Shown here in pieces: positions 11,356-22,962 of a stretch of DNA of 64,000 nt. Within the stretch, counting starts at the first letter, position 1. Each line of letters begins with the position of its first letter. The position numbers and the translations under genes were made by a program. Source of the DNA: Paratinospora sagittata (lineage: Eukaryota > Streptophyta > Magnoliopsida > Ranunculales > Menispermaceae); assembly GCA_035771175.1 (NCBI GenBank), contig CM069598.1, forward strand, positions 17,407,438 through 17,471,437. The letters are read 5' to 3'. The notes under the pieces were generated by a model that saw only the letters and a program-made list of their open reading frames with translations, did no database searches and was not told where the DNA came from.

Positions 11356-11797
11356 GTCAAGTCACTACTACTTTGCATCACCAACTCCATCACCGCACAG
11401 CGATCATTATCGCCAGAACGTGCATTACTTTTCCGCAACAATCCCGTGCCTTCATCTTGGCAGGACCTTCTACCACAATTTCCAAGAGGTCGAATTCAAG
11501 CAACAACACGAAAAAGTATTCCACCGCTCAACCTACCTCCCCTCAAACGATGTAACCATTGCCCTCCACCACCATCTGTTATGCAAATGTAGAAATCTTC
11601 AGAGGATGAGTCCGATTCCATTTGCTCTCCATGGTTTTATGATGATGAGGATTCCACCGGCCACACTGCAATTCAGGGACCATACTAGTACTATCCTGAA
11701 CTCGCAAGAGATGACGCCGACATTGGATCTCAAGCAGATAACCATCATAACTACTTGAATTGATTTCGATGGCGAAATCCCTTTAAGGGGGGTAGAG
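11356..11797 (+). pseudogene. Decayed 3' coding tail and polypurine tract of an LTR element
   Basis: One frame reads through three stops into an acidic, Ser/Asp-rich end (SSEDESDSICSPWFYDDEDS ... FRWRNPFKGGRV) that overlaps a purine tract TTTAAGGGGGGTAGAG at 11782-11797, directly before an LTR start. Composition and the exact junction with the tract argue for the end of a retroelement protein. It is not the gypsy chromodomain end, which stops at 9532, so another element is likely. The short frames at 11328-11758 are parts of this. Confidence 0.45.
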
Positions 11798-12751
11798 TGT
11801 AATACCCTGTATTTCACAAAAAGAAAATCATAATAATAATTTTTTTAGGATAAAGCACATGCCTGGAAGTCCAGGCAGCCCGCCTGGACTTCCAAGCGCC
11901 AAAAACTCTATATAAACCAACCCTCCCCTCTTCATTTTTCACACCAAATTCACTCTAAATTATGATTTTTCCTCATCTTTTCACTGATATTGAGTTTTTA
12001 GTCTTTTGTGACTCTCTGTCCGAGACTCTCAGTGCAATACGACGAAGTTCTGTCTGGAGGAAAACGCCAGATCTGAAAAAGAAGAAGTTCTTATCTGAAG
12101 GTGGGGAACGAAACATAGGTTTGCGTGTTTTATAACTTTTATTAAAGTTTACATTCAATTATTATTATGTCTACTATTCATTTATACTGCATTATGTCAT
12201 ATAATGTTTATACTGCCGCACTTATGCCTGTACACTTGGAATTCACGTATTATACTGTTATAATGTCAGATTTGTGGTCAATCTGACTCAACTAAACTCG
12301 GTCTTGTCCTCAGTAACTTTAAATAGTGAGAATCTGGCTACGCCCGGGGAAGGACACATATACATGAACTCAGGCGATGTACGTTCATCAAACCATTACG
12401 AGACGGTGTCATGAATACTTACATATTGATTGATTATGATGCTCACATGTGTATTTAAGATATTTGATATTGAAGTATGTTTTATTAATTGTTATACTCA
12501 CGAACAATTTACCCACTGAGTGCGTTAAGCGCACTCCATTATTATCCAATCTTTCACAGGAAATTAGGGTGGACTGGATGCAGGTTATGGGGTCCACATT
12601 TTGTACCCTTTGTATGATTCATTAGGGATTTTGGGAAGTATGTTCCCTTGACCAGATTATGTACAAAAATATTCTGAATTAAATGAAATCAGATTTGTAT
12701 TGTTTTATATTTCCGCTGCGTACTCTGTTGTTACCATTGTTATTTTCAACA
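11798..12751 (+). mobile_element. 3' LTR (about 954 bp)
   Basis: Starts TGTAATACCCTGTATTTC right after the polypurine tract and ends ...TTCAACA at 12751. A TATA box (TATATAAA, 11909-11916) sits about 110 bp in. The CACTGAGTGCG motif near 12520 is of a kind common in Ty3/gypsy LTRs. No matching 5' LTR is in the window, so the target duplication cannot be checked. A 34-bp piece at about 12296-12331 recurs near 24388-24424. Confidence 0.65.
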
Positions 12752-13393
12752 CTGGGAAGCACTTCAGATCTTGTAAAACTTGGTCAATGCCCAAAACTCG
12801 AATTTGTAGAAGATTTACATGTTTTTGATATAATATTTGATGATTAATTAAAAGTTAAAAGGTGTGTATTTTTTTCAATGTTTTTTTTTTCTTCTTTTGT
12901 TCAAAAAAATTGCTAGCAATGTTCACCAAGAGGTCTTGGTTTAATGCTCTCTCAATTCGGTCGTGCAAGACAAAACGAAGGTCAATATTTTTGTTAAAAA
13001 AATAACTATGTTAAATATGAAAGAAAACAAAAATTTCACTTTAGATTGTTGTATGTGATGCCCCTGTCGATGTAAAAAGTATGTTGATAAGCGAGGTTTC
13101 TAAAAACCTTAGGTTGCGTTTGGTTTGTGATTCGAATACAGTTTTTTGTCTCCAAAAATTTGAAAATACAAAAAATGCATTTGGTTAGTTAAAATCCAAA
13201 AGTAGTTTCCTGAAATATTCGAAGAAAATATATTATTTTTTGAGTTTTTACTTTTTTGGGTTTTATTCAAGGGTCTGTATATAGAAAAAAAAAAGACTTT
13301 TCAGTTTTTTCTCACTTAAAGAGTAATTTGGTGATTATGATTAATCAGCTAAGTGGGTAAATTGAGTGTTTTTATGACTTATGAGTACAATTA
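12752..13393. other. Gene-free AT-rich spacer
   Basis: Nothing coding or structured that I can support. Confidence 0.4.
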
Positions 13394-14366
13394 GAGGCTG
13401 TGTCCAACTATTTTTACCCATATTTTTCTATTTCTTCACCCACTTCATCTAAAAATTAAAAAGACAAAAAAAATCTCATGTGAAGTTACAAAAAAGGATA
13501 AATATTAAATCTCTTAAACCTTCTTACCTCTTTCTTCACCCACCCATTCTCTACCTTAAACTCTTCAACCCTTCAACTCTCAATTTTATCTCAATCTCTA
13601 ATCTTGTCATTTTTTTGTATTTTTTTAATCGAAAACATATATTTCCATCATTTTCACCCTTTTGAAATATTTTTTTTACAAAAATATATCCAAAATCGAA
13701 GAGAAAAGGGGGCGAAAATGAGTTTTAAAATCCAAAAAAATGGCCCCCGAATTGGGTGTGTTCGACCTTGCTTGGACAAATAGAATGAAATATGGCCGAC
13801 TTTAAGAGGCTAGACAAAAAAGGAAAATAAAAAAAAAAAACCAAAAAATGCACTGTTCGACCCTGGTAAGTCGGACGTTTGTGATTCTGGCGCGCGAAAT
13901 GGGTTTCTGGAACCTATTTTTGCCACATCATTCGACCATTTACCTTGTTTTTTTTTACAAAAAAAAACATTCAAATCCAATAATGTAACATTGAAATCAA
14001 CTTAAAATATGTAAAAATTATGGTTTACTTATCGATTTGTAGTCAAGATTGTACTTGAATCACTTTGAGTTCGAGGCCTCTAAAACCCATAATAACCCGA
14101 TTTTTTTATAAGATTTCCCAACGTTGTTGCTCAAAAATTTCTTAACGGTGTTTTAACCCTTTGAATGATGGAAAAACTTGAAAAAATGGTGAAGAGAAGA
14201 TAAGGAACGAGAGAGAGGAAAGAGTTTAGGGCATTGGGGTAAAAAGAGTAGAATGAAAATTTAGGTGGGTGAAGAGATAGAAAATGATTGCTTTTAAATT
14301 TTTATGTTGGTAAAAAGAGAAAGTGGGTGAAGAGAAAAAAAAAGGTGGATAAAAATAGTCTGACCC
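13394..14366. mobile_element. Inverted-repeat DNA element, PIF/Harbinger-like MITE
   Basis: Ends are imperfect terminal inverted repeats: GAGGCTGTGTCCAACTATTT on the left against GGGTCAGACTATTTTTATCC read from the right. They extend inward through CTTCACCCAC motifs on one arm and GTGGGTGAAG on the other. TTA flanks both sides (13391-13393 and 14367-14369), as PIF/Harbinger elements leave. There is no transposase. The middle (13740-13920) is richer in GC with repeated TTCGACC. Confidence 0.5.
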
Positions 14367-14369
14367 TTA

Positions 14370-15395
14370 AAAGCTACTTATTGCTTTATATATAGCCATT
14401 AATATTTTGTTGCCTAGGCTAAACGAACTAGGCTGCCCAATGCCTTATGGCCCAAGTAATTATCCTTTTCCTCAGCCTTAGGAATCAAAGTCTTGAAAGC
14501 CCATTTAATAATTAAATACGTGTTCTTAGCCCATGAAAGCCTTCATTAAGACAAAAAAAAAAAAGAAGCCTGCGCACCAACCCATTTAGGCATTTATTGC
14601 CATGCGACCTTTATGCCTTTTTTTTTTTTTTTTTTTTTTTGAAAATTACCCTTATGCATTGCATATGTTTAAATCACAATTTTATACTTTGTTAGAATAT
14701 TGGTATTTTAATTAATTACTTTTGCAAGAGTTTAATAAAACAAAATTAAATATTTGTACATATTAAGGATAGCAATTACAGGAATAAATATTTTTTAATC
14801 ATAAAACGAGTTTTGATATGGATGAGTAAAAGCACAAAGATGTCATTAAAAAATAAAAATAAAGGTGTTATCATCTGTCAACTCAAACACTTCAAAAAAC
14901 TCCATTCCTCTTAAAAGGTTACGAATTTAAATCTCCCCCCAAGGCAAGTTTGTGAAACTTACCAGTAACACCCCATAGCTTTAGTTAATATTTTTGATTG
15001 ACTTATATATATGTCGAAGCATATTATATGCGTATTCCATAGTAGGAGTCTTATAAATTAATGTGGGATGCATGTGGGTAGTGTATATTGATGTTATATG
15101 CGTGTGGATGTGTGGAAAAGATAAGGAAAAACCTGAAACGTAGTTGGCTGGGATCAACCAATCGACTGGATTTGAGTAGTGGAGCCTACCACTTGGGTGA
15201 GGCGGTGGGGGCGTTTCATTTTGATTTTTTTTTTTGCCCTAGAAATAGTCTTGAGAGTTGTAGAAATTATCTGGGATGCCCTCACGTGTACGGGAGACTA
15301 GAATGAAAATAGTTGAGTGGATTGGAAAGCTAGAAATAAATTATAAAATGAATATGATGAGTTGATACTGATTATAGTTATTAAAATGATTATAT
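14370..15395. other. Gene-free AT-rich spacer
   Basis: Contains a poly(T) run at about 14621-14640 and no supported gene. The ORF at 15088-15306 has no recognisable domain and is treated as chance. Confidence 0.4.
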
Positions 15396-15497
15396 GTAGG
15401 GCTAATCAAGGGTCAGGTTTGGGCCCAAACATCACCCCGACCGGGCCCAAGTCGTGTGGTATCGATTTCTACTCAATGCCACTCACCACCCTTGAAA

Positions 15498-15721
15498 TAG
15501 GATGTAAACCCATACAAGGGTCGTGTTTTAATATTATAATACATTTTCTAATACATTTAATAGAATTTTGAAGGATACCTAAACCATCACAAACTATAAG
15601 ATTAAGTAAATAGGATGTAAACCCATACAAGGGTGTGTTTTAATACTATAATACATTTTCTAATACATTTAATAGAATTTTGAAGCATACCTAAACCATC
15701 ACAAACTATAAGATTAAGTAT
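15498..15721. repeat. 113-bp tandem duplication
   Basis: TAGGATGTAAACCCATACAA starts at 15498 and again at 15611. The two units differ by only a few bases and one deleted base. They lie within the hAT transposase fragment, so the duplication is recent compared with the decay around it. Confidence 0.85.
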
Positions 15722-15860
15722 ATGAGCCACACGTCCAATATGATATAAACTATTACTATTAGATACTTGAATAGCATCATTCAAAAATGTACACAACTAT
15801 CATTATTAGATGCATTATTTAAGGTTATTGACAAAATTTTATTAGATATATTATATTCTA
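15498..15860 (-). pseudogene. hAT transposase fragment
   Basis: The minus strand reads ILSITLNNASNND and then RVAHILNLIVCDGL followed by LQNSIKCIRKCI. These match the conserved hAT (Ac-type) transposase core in which the catalytic Asp region is followed by the '(R)CAAHILNLIVQDGL' block; here the Cys of that block is Val. Only about 90 residues remain of a protein normally 600-800 long. A 113-bp tandem duplication repeats the C-terminal part. No BED finger or dimerisation region is left. Confidence 0.7.
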
Positions 15861-16929
15861 CAAGACAAAAATCTAATTATTTGAGAAATCATATCCCCTG
15901 TGTGCGAGTCTTTTATTTAATAAAATCTAATTATTATTTTATTTAATTGTCAATTATTATTTATATATATATGAAATTTTTATTATTATTTATATAATGA
16001 GCTGTTATTATTTATATAATTATTATTATTTAGCTGTGGTAAAATTTTTTATGTTTTTTACCAGAGCTAAACACTTCATCACGAAATTTATATTCTGGTT
16101 TCTACTCCATTTTCTTTAACTTTTATTTTATCCATCTGTTGTCAAGCTCTAGATTTGGGTGGTCTTGGGTTAGGTGTTTTTCTTTTTTTAAGAAGAACTA
16201 TTTTCTATTTTATAATTAACAACATTATTTGGAGGTGTGGGACTAAGAGGAGAGGTTATGGGTTGATCTTGAGATCCTATTCCCATAAATTCTTTAACAA
16301 AGACAAAGATGAGTTAGTCATAAATGGTGTGGGAAATGAATCTAATCCACTATATTCAGTCCCATGAAAAGACAAGTCATATATTAGGTGATAACTCACC
16401 ATTAATATTATTATTGTTATTTTTACAATTCATATCAATGCAAGATGTAAAAAGTAGTCAACTATAAAAATAAAATAAAATAAAATAAAATAAATATTTG
16501 GATGCGCAGAAAATTAAAGAATAATATATGGAATGAAAAAAAAAAAAGAAAGTTTTAGCAAGCAAATGATTAAATAAGCCTTCAAAAAAACTTGTATATG
16601 TATCATTATTTAGTTGTGAATCAAATATATATATTTGAAAAAACAATAACAAACAACTATTTTACAAACATTAAACATAAAAGAAGGTAAAAGTGTACCA
16701 TCCATTAATTAAAATGAAAAAACAAAAACAAAAGAACAACAACTAAAAGTGTAAGAAAACATACATATAAAATATGCAAAAGAGTAGTTGGAGACTTGAA
16801 AGATTTTAATTTGGGCCTCTCTTCTTTTCTTTTTTTTATGCAGAGAACAATAACTATTTTGAACAAGAGATTAAAAAGTTATCAAGAACATTAAAGTCTA
16901 TTAGAAGTAGAGCAAAATTAATAAAAAAC

Positions 16930-18330
16930 CTTTTAATAAAAATCTAGTCTAATAAAAAAAGATATTTACTTAAAATTTCTTAATTTAATAAAGTAAAATT
17001 TTAAAACATTTTCCAAACTAATATGATATAGATATGATAAAAAAAATTGAATAATTTTTTATTTAAGTAACGGTAACCTACTTAATTTAATATAATAAGA
17101 TTTCAAAAAAATCTTCCAAAATTGATATGATAATGGCTCATTTGATTAGAGTAATTTTTTTAAAAAGCTTTCTTAAAATTGAAATAATATATAGATTTTG
17201 AGTTAACTTCTATTATTAATTTATATAAAGTAAAAATTACTGAGATTAATTAAAGTAAAATTTTAAAACTTTCTTAGATCAAATATGTTAGTGCAAGATT
17301 TGACTAACATCAGTAGACGATGAGATATAGCAAATATGTTGATCTGAAACTCGTCAAAGCGCTGGAGAGATTGCAGGAGGTTGATTATCTGAGATAGGGA
17401 AAATAAGAGAAAATAGGCTATCGTGAGGAACACAGGTGTGGTGTTGGCCAAAGACCCTCTGATGTCTAAGTTAGTTCAGAGCTCTGTAGAGTTAAATGAT
17501 ATTGAACTGGGTCGAGAGTTGCATAGCTCTCCTTGGTGGTTATTGTCTTTTTATAGAGAGGGCTTGAGTTTTTGGCCTTGTAGTAGAGTTGTAGAATCAG
17601 GAATCAATCTTGTGCTAGAAGAGCACATTTGATTCTTAGTAGAATTAAGAAAATTTAGTGCGATCCTTATGAGATTAGGATGACTTAGTAGCCTCATAGT
17701 CGAACTAGTAGAGCTTCAGGCCTGCCGATCTGGAGTTTTTCATTATGTCTGCTTGTAAGCAAAGATATAGTCAATAAAGGAGGTTGATAGCTTTTGGTCG
17801 GTAGGACACATCATGTCCTACTGGGCTGATGTTGTCGTTTTATATTAGCTAACATGTCATCCTGGTTGGCAACCTAAACTGTTAACCTGAGGCTCTCCCA
17901 TGTTGATCTGGTCGTGGCGAATAATATGTCGTACAGAACATGTCAGTATATCTACCTGGTCTGTATTACATTTTACGGGAAGAGACTAGCGTGGCTGACA
18001 TTTCTTATGCTAAATATATAGTCTAACAATATATAAAGAAGATATAATATAAAAAAATTTAAATAATTTTTTATTTAAATAACGGTAACCTTCTTAATTT
18101 AATATAATAAGATTTCAAAAAAATCTTCCAGATATGATAATTGATAACGGCTCATTTGATTATAGTATTTTTTTAAAAACGTTTCTTAAAATTGAAATGA
18201 TATATAGATTTTGAATTAAATTTCTACTATTAATTTATATAAAATAAAAATTACTTAATTTAATTAAAGTAAAATTTTAAAACTTTCTTAGATTAAATAT
18301 AAAGAAGATATAATATAAAAAATTTGAGTG
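16930..18330. repeat. 264-bp tandem repeat (about 2.5 units) split by a solo LTR
   Basis: ATAATTTTTTATTTAA with AACGGTAACC occurs at 17051 and 18063. After removing the LTR and one target duplication the period is 264 bp. A partial earlier unit is recognisable just before 17022. The intact second unit shows what the first looked like before the insertion. Confidence 0.65.
17286..18028 (+). mobile_element. Solo LTR, TGTTRGTGYAAG family (743 bp)
   Basis: Starts TGTTAGTGCAAGATTTGAC and ends ATAGTCTAACA, with TGTTAG/CTAACA as inverted ends. Flanks are AAATA (17281-17285) and ATATA (18029-18033). Comparison with the uninterrupted repeat unit near 18300 shows that exactly one 5-bp copy was the original target. 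The ORF at 17423-17632 lies inside and has no known domain. Relatives are at 25594-26121 and 49965-50850. Confidence 0.75.
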
Positions 18331-19079
18331 AATATATATATTTTTAGAATTTTTCTTAATTAAGATTTCCAAAAATTCTTAGAATAAGTACGAAAATATT
18401 TTAGAGAATGAGAAAAGATTTTTTTTTCTAATTTCAAAGTTTAAAATTTCTTAATTTAAATAATAGAAGATTACAAAAAAATTATTAAAAAATAAAAAAT
18501 CAGCTAACGAATTTTATTTAATTTATATGAATTTGATATGTATATATATATATTTATAGTAACTAGAACTTTGTTTCTAAATTATTTAATAATTTAATAA
18601 TTTAATAATTTAATAAAAAAGATTTAAAATATTTCTTAGAATTATCCAATTTTTTATATATATATTTTTTATAATGAGAATTTATAAGTGTATAAAAGTA
18701 TGTATTATTCATAGATAAAAATTGATATTTAAAATTTTTATTTAATGAAAGATAAATAAAATGTTAAAAGAATTAATTATTTAGATCGGGCCATGGGCCT
18801 AGCCTGAATAATATTCATGGCCCAGCCTGAATAATATTTTATTGAATTGCTGGGTCGGGCCATGGGCTTAGTCTGAATAACATTTTATTAGGTTATTAGG
18901 CTAGGTTGGGCTTCAAGGGATTACCTTAATCTGTCCATTCTATAATAACAGGAGGGTTGGGCAGCCCAACATTTAAGTAGGCCTAGGCTTGAGTTGGGCT
19001 GAACGACCGATTCAGGCCAAATCCTTGGGTTGTAGCCTGAATTAACATCTCTGTGCACTATACATGAGGGATAGGCTCT

Positions 19080-19800
19080 GTGGCAGAGGCCCAATTAATT
19101 GCATTCTTCTTTTTTTGAGCATGTTGTTGGTGGCCCAATTGGACTCTTTTCTTCATAAAACTTGTTATAAAACATTTATTTATTTTTTTGAAAAAAATTG
19201 GTAGAAAAGAAATGAAGCACGTGACTGTACTGTAGTGTTTTTTTTCTGGTTTTTTTTTTTAAAAAAAATACAAAAAAGAAGAAGAGGAATTTGGAAAAGA
19301 CAAAACAAATATATAAAGAGGCATCTCTGCAGTAGTTAGTGACGATGGCAATCCTCGTAATTTTCTCCAAAACTCTCGTTACGCATGTTGTAGAATAAGG
19401 TGGATAGTATCCGGTGCTCCGGGAGATGATAGGAGAAGGTGGCAGCCAGTCGTCAAAAGTAGGAAAAGGGAAATGGAATATGAACTGTCTAATTGGAATA
19501 TAAGGAGAAAATCGGAGGGCTGGGGTTGAGTGGCAGAGAAGATGAGGTGGACAAAGCATAGGAAGATGTGACGGGTCGATGCAACAGTAGCAAATGTCCA
19601 GGTGGCAGGCGTAGAAAGCCTCCAGACAGGCAGACACCATTTGAAATGAAACAGGCAAACGCACGATGATTGTTCGCTTCTCCCCACGACAACAACTCAT
19701 CATTCAATCTAACGGGTAATACACGTCATCGTGCGTGGGACATATTCCTCTGTACCGACGGCGCATCATGCAACTTCACTATAAAAAATTAAGAATCGTT
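19080..19800. other. GC-richer island of unknown function
   Basis: The stretch stands out from its AT-rich surroundings. On the plus strand there is a good TATA box (TATATAAA, 19310-19317), an ATG at about 19344 opening a 17-codon frame, a G-box-like GCACGTGAC near 19215 and TACACGTCATCG near 19720. A 175-codon frame on the minus strand (19176-19703) has no recognisable domain and ends in low complexity. It could be a small unrecognised gene, a non-coding transcript or a regulatory block. Confidence 0.3.
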
Positions 19801-21064
19801 CGATGGTCATGATGTGCGAGAAAATATTGTGATTTGGGAAAAATAAAAGGTTTCTAATCCCAACTTAATCTTATGATTTACTTAATTTTATAGTCTTATA
19901 GAGAAAATTTTCAGATTTTCATTCTCCAAATAATGACTAATGCATAAAGTCTATTTAAATTTTTTTTTCTCTTTAAAAGTTTATAAAGTCTATTTCACTC
20001 AAGAGGGTTAGCTCGAAAGAAAAGGGCTTTGGTGGTTTAAACACGAGGTCTTGATTTTAAATTTTTATGAATACAAAAAACTTCGTTAGGAGATGTCTTT
20101 ATTTTAACACCCGACAATAATTTCAAGTTCAGGTGGATTAATCTTGTTATATAGTGAAATGAGGACACCACCTTAATGTCAAAATCTCGATAACTAAAAA
20201 AAAACTAAAATTTTTAACTTTTCATTTTTATTATGATTTTGGTTGATATACATTGTTATAATCTATATTATTTATAAAACTAAAACTCCGTAATTACTAC
20301 GTGCTATTTTTATTATAGTATTGTTGTTTGTCCGAAGTGACACGTGTAACGCAAGATTCTTTTAGGACAGAAAACAAAACAACGGGCCTTGTCAGCCCCG
20401 CCGGTCGAGCCAACCCGGTTTTTTTCTTCTTTCTAAACGGTTCGTGAGTGGTCCAAGTTTGAAAACATTTCTGGCGACGAACGTCGTGACTCATGTCTGA
20501 TGAATATAGTAATAAAAATAGAAATTCAAAAAATATTATTTCTGGCCGAAAACAAATAATACTCAATAAGAAGTAAAAATAAAAAATCAAAATAATTATT
20601 TGTCGCAACTTTCGAAAATTTTTGGTGTTTTAAGAAGTAAATTTAATACCCAATGTGTAGGATTTTTTTTTAAAATTAAAATATTTATGTCACATGTTCT
20701 TCATGTCAATATTACCTCATACGGGGAATGTGTAAGATGGAAGGTTTAAATAAGGGAAATATTTTAAAAAGCAAAAAAATTGATGAAAGTTATATAGTAA
20801 AAAAATATATAAGTTAATTAAGATATCCAACACAATTAGAAAAAAGAATAAATAGAGAAGAAAATAAAAAGAGGCATTGTTATGTTTTGTTATTTTGGAA
20901 AAATAACTAGTAAACGGGTTGCACTTAAATACAATGTCGCTCAAAGTTACTAAAACAAGAAATAATACTAAAAAGAAGGTTAAGGTTACCTAAAAAATAT
21001 AAAGGGGCTCAAAATGACAGAATATATATATTTTTTAAATAAGTCTTATATTTATTAATATTAA
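19801..21064. other. Gene-free stretch
   Basis: AT-rich apart from 20330-20500, which is richer in GC and contains GACACGTGTAACGC. No coding region is supported; minus-strand frames at 20297-20608 and 20717-20944 are low-complexity hydrophobic and look like chance. Confidence 0.4.
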
Positions 21065-21469
21065 TGTAAAATTTTACCAACACAAAAAAGTAATAAAATA
21101 AAAAAATAGAGACAGAGACAAAGATTTTATGTGGTAAAACCCACAATGTGAGGAAAACATTCACGGGTGAACTATAGAAAAATTCACTTTAAACTGTAAG
21201 TTACACATCTTACACTTATGATCATTCAGATCTGAGTCTAATGGCTTAAGTTTGATCGTTCCCCCCTCAATTGAATTCTGAGCCCTATTTATAATTATGA
21301 TAGATGTCAAACTTGTAATTAATTGATGACTATGATTATATCTCACCTACCAGATCGATGGCTAGGATTAAATCATTTGTTTTATATAAAATACGTGAGA
21401 CCAAATGTTTTTGTTTATTTGTCTTTTCTAAATTTGGAGTGGGGCTCACCATTAAATGTGGGCCCAACA
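21065..21469 (-). mobile_element. LTR in minus orientation, left member of an inverted LTR pair
   Basis: On the minus strand it starts TGTTGGGCCCACATTTAATG and has a TATA box (TTATAAATAGGGCTCAGA) and a terminal ACCACATAAAATCTTTGTCTC block typical of Ty1/copia LTRs. Just inside the pair, 21470-21482 on the minus strand reads GCCTGGGGGATAGA, a polypurine tract. Its partner at 23689 lies in the opposite orientation. The outer border near 21065 is estimated. Confidence 0.6.
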
Positions 21470-21625
21470 TCTATCCCCCAGGCTCTGATTAACGAATAGT
21501 TGGTCGGAGGCTCCTGTCTATTTATTTCCTTCTTGATAGCTGAATACGAAGGAGGTAAGAAAGCAATATGACAGGGAGAATATTGTTAAGAGTTCAATCT
21601 TGCAAAAAAAAAAAAAATATGAGAG

Positions 21626-22846
21626 ATGTCGCGACTTAACATAGTCTTTGACGATTCTGAGAAGCGGTTCGCTGAAGCCATGTTGAGGGCTTATCAGGGA
21701 AATGTGGTAGGTTTTTCTTCTTCTGTCGATCTTTCCATTATACCGGCTTTGCCCGGAGGTGTCTTGCTAGAATTTCAGGGCAGCTCTGCTGAGTTTTCTG
21801 AGGGGTATCCGTCTCGACTCTCTTCTTTTATGAATTTTAGCATAGCGGCAAGGTTGAAATGGGCTACATTAGGTGGCCTTGAGTTTTCACTTGTTGGCTG
21901 CCGAGTTGAGTGTTTGCAGGATGTCGCTGAGAAGGTGCATAAGGAAACATATGCCGCCAACCTTAAATTGTGTGCCACTAATGCTGTAAGGTTTTTTTTT
22001 TTGCACTGTATCTCATTCACTTGCTCTTTCTGCCTCGGTGCGTTGTTACACAGATTTTTGTGAATGCCATGGTCGCCCTGAAACAAGTTGAGCAAGCGAT
22101 AGCTTGCAATGAGGTAGACTGTTCTCAGAATGATGTCGAGATTGTCGAGTTGAGGAGTAAGTTGGCGAGTTACGAGAGAGTTGACCGTTAAGGAGGCAGA
22201 GTGGCATGCTTTTTTTTTGACCAGCAAAAGAAAACAATTGAGTTTCTTGAACCTGATTTGACCTTGAAAGGTCCTAAGCTCGAGGCAGAGAGTGATGAGA
22301 CAAATAGGGTAGAGAATGAGATTCTATCTTAATTTAAAGAGTTTATGGAGTTTGGCTTACTACTGCAGGAGCGATATATACAAGGTGCCTATGATGTTGT
22401 GTATGATGTAGGCCCGTTCTTCAAGGACCGCATCAACATTACATTATTTCTTGTGGCTAAAAGACGGGAGGAATCCGCACAAAAGGCTAGAGAAGAGGAA
22501 ACAGTGAGAACCAGACCGGCTCATGGCTCTGGAGTCGAGGAAAGGCAAAACTCCGGTTGTGGAGAAGGCTCCAAGTTCAGCTGCAGACAAGACTCAGTCG
22601 CAGGTTGGAGATATGGCCAATATCACAGCTATTGAGAAAGCCAAGGCTCATGTTGTTGAGCCACCTCGAGCATCGGTTGCTCCTCAGAAAGCCGCAACAC
22701 CAATCTGGGAGAAAGTTAAAATATCAATAGTTCTTAAAACTCAAAAAGGTCATTCTGCAGTAGGTACTTCGGATACTACTCCCAGGGCTTTATCGGTTTC
22801 TCCTCCACCTGGTTTTGGCAAGTCGCGTGAAACTCCTAATCCTTGA
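21626..22846 (+). pseudogene. Retroelement-type ORF of unknown function, broken, with a possible 69-bp intron
   Basis: ATG at 21626 opens MSRLNIVFDDSEKRFAEAML and runs to about 21985, where GTAAGG starts a T-rich stretch ending TTACACAG at about 22053. Joining there would continue in a helical, Val/Glu-rich stretch (FVNAMVALKQVEQAI). Later parts are out of frame and stopped (22190, 22330). A final Ala/Lys/Pro-rich frame (22523-22846) ends SPPPGFGKSRETPNP. I recognise no catalytic domain. The position between two LTRs suggests a gag-like or element-specific protein of a non-autonomous retroelement. Confidence 0.45.
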
Positions 22847-22962
22847 AGTCGAATACATGTTGTAGAACTTATCTCTACAGTTGAATCCATTGGTAGTAGT
22901 TTGTAGTACTCTTCAGTTAACCAATTGTGAATTTGTTGCAAACTTTTCAATAGTGACGTCAA

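Larger units (their letters stand above)
15396..19054. mobile_element. Candidate decayed hAT element
   Basis: The left end TAGGGCTAATCAAGGGTCAG and the right end (read inward, CAGAGATGTTAATTCAGG) resemble the GGGCC-rich termini of plant hAT elements, and a hAT transposase fragment lies inside near the left end. No matching 8-bp duplication was found, so the borders are tentative. The interior is very AT-rich and carries a 264-bp tandem repeat and a solo LTR. Confidence 0.35.

Noticed and set aside
19176..19703. 175-codon minus-strand ORF
   Set aside because: No recognisable domain, Phe/Lys-rich low-complexity end through a poly(A/T) tract, and no splice or start context. Kept only as part of the unexplained GC-richer island.
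21775..22227. 150-codon minus-strand ORF
   Set aside because: Antisense of the retroelement ORF at 21626; no domain.
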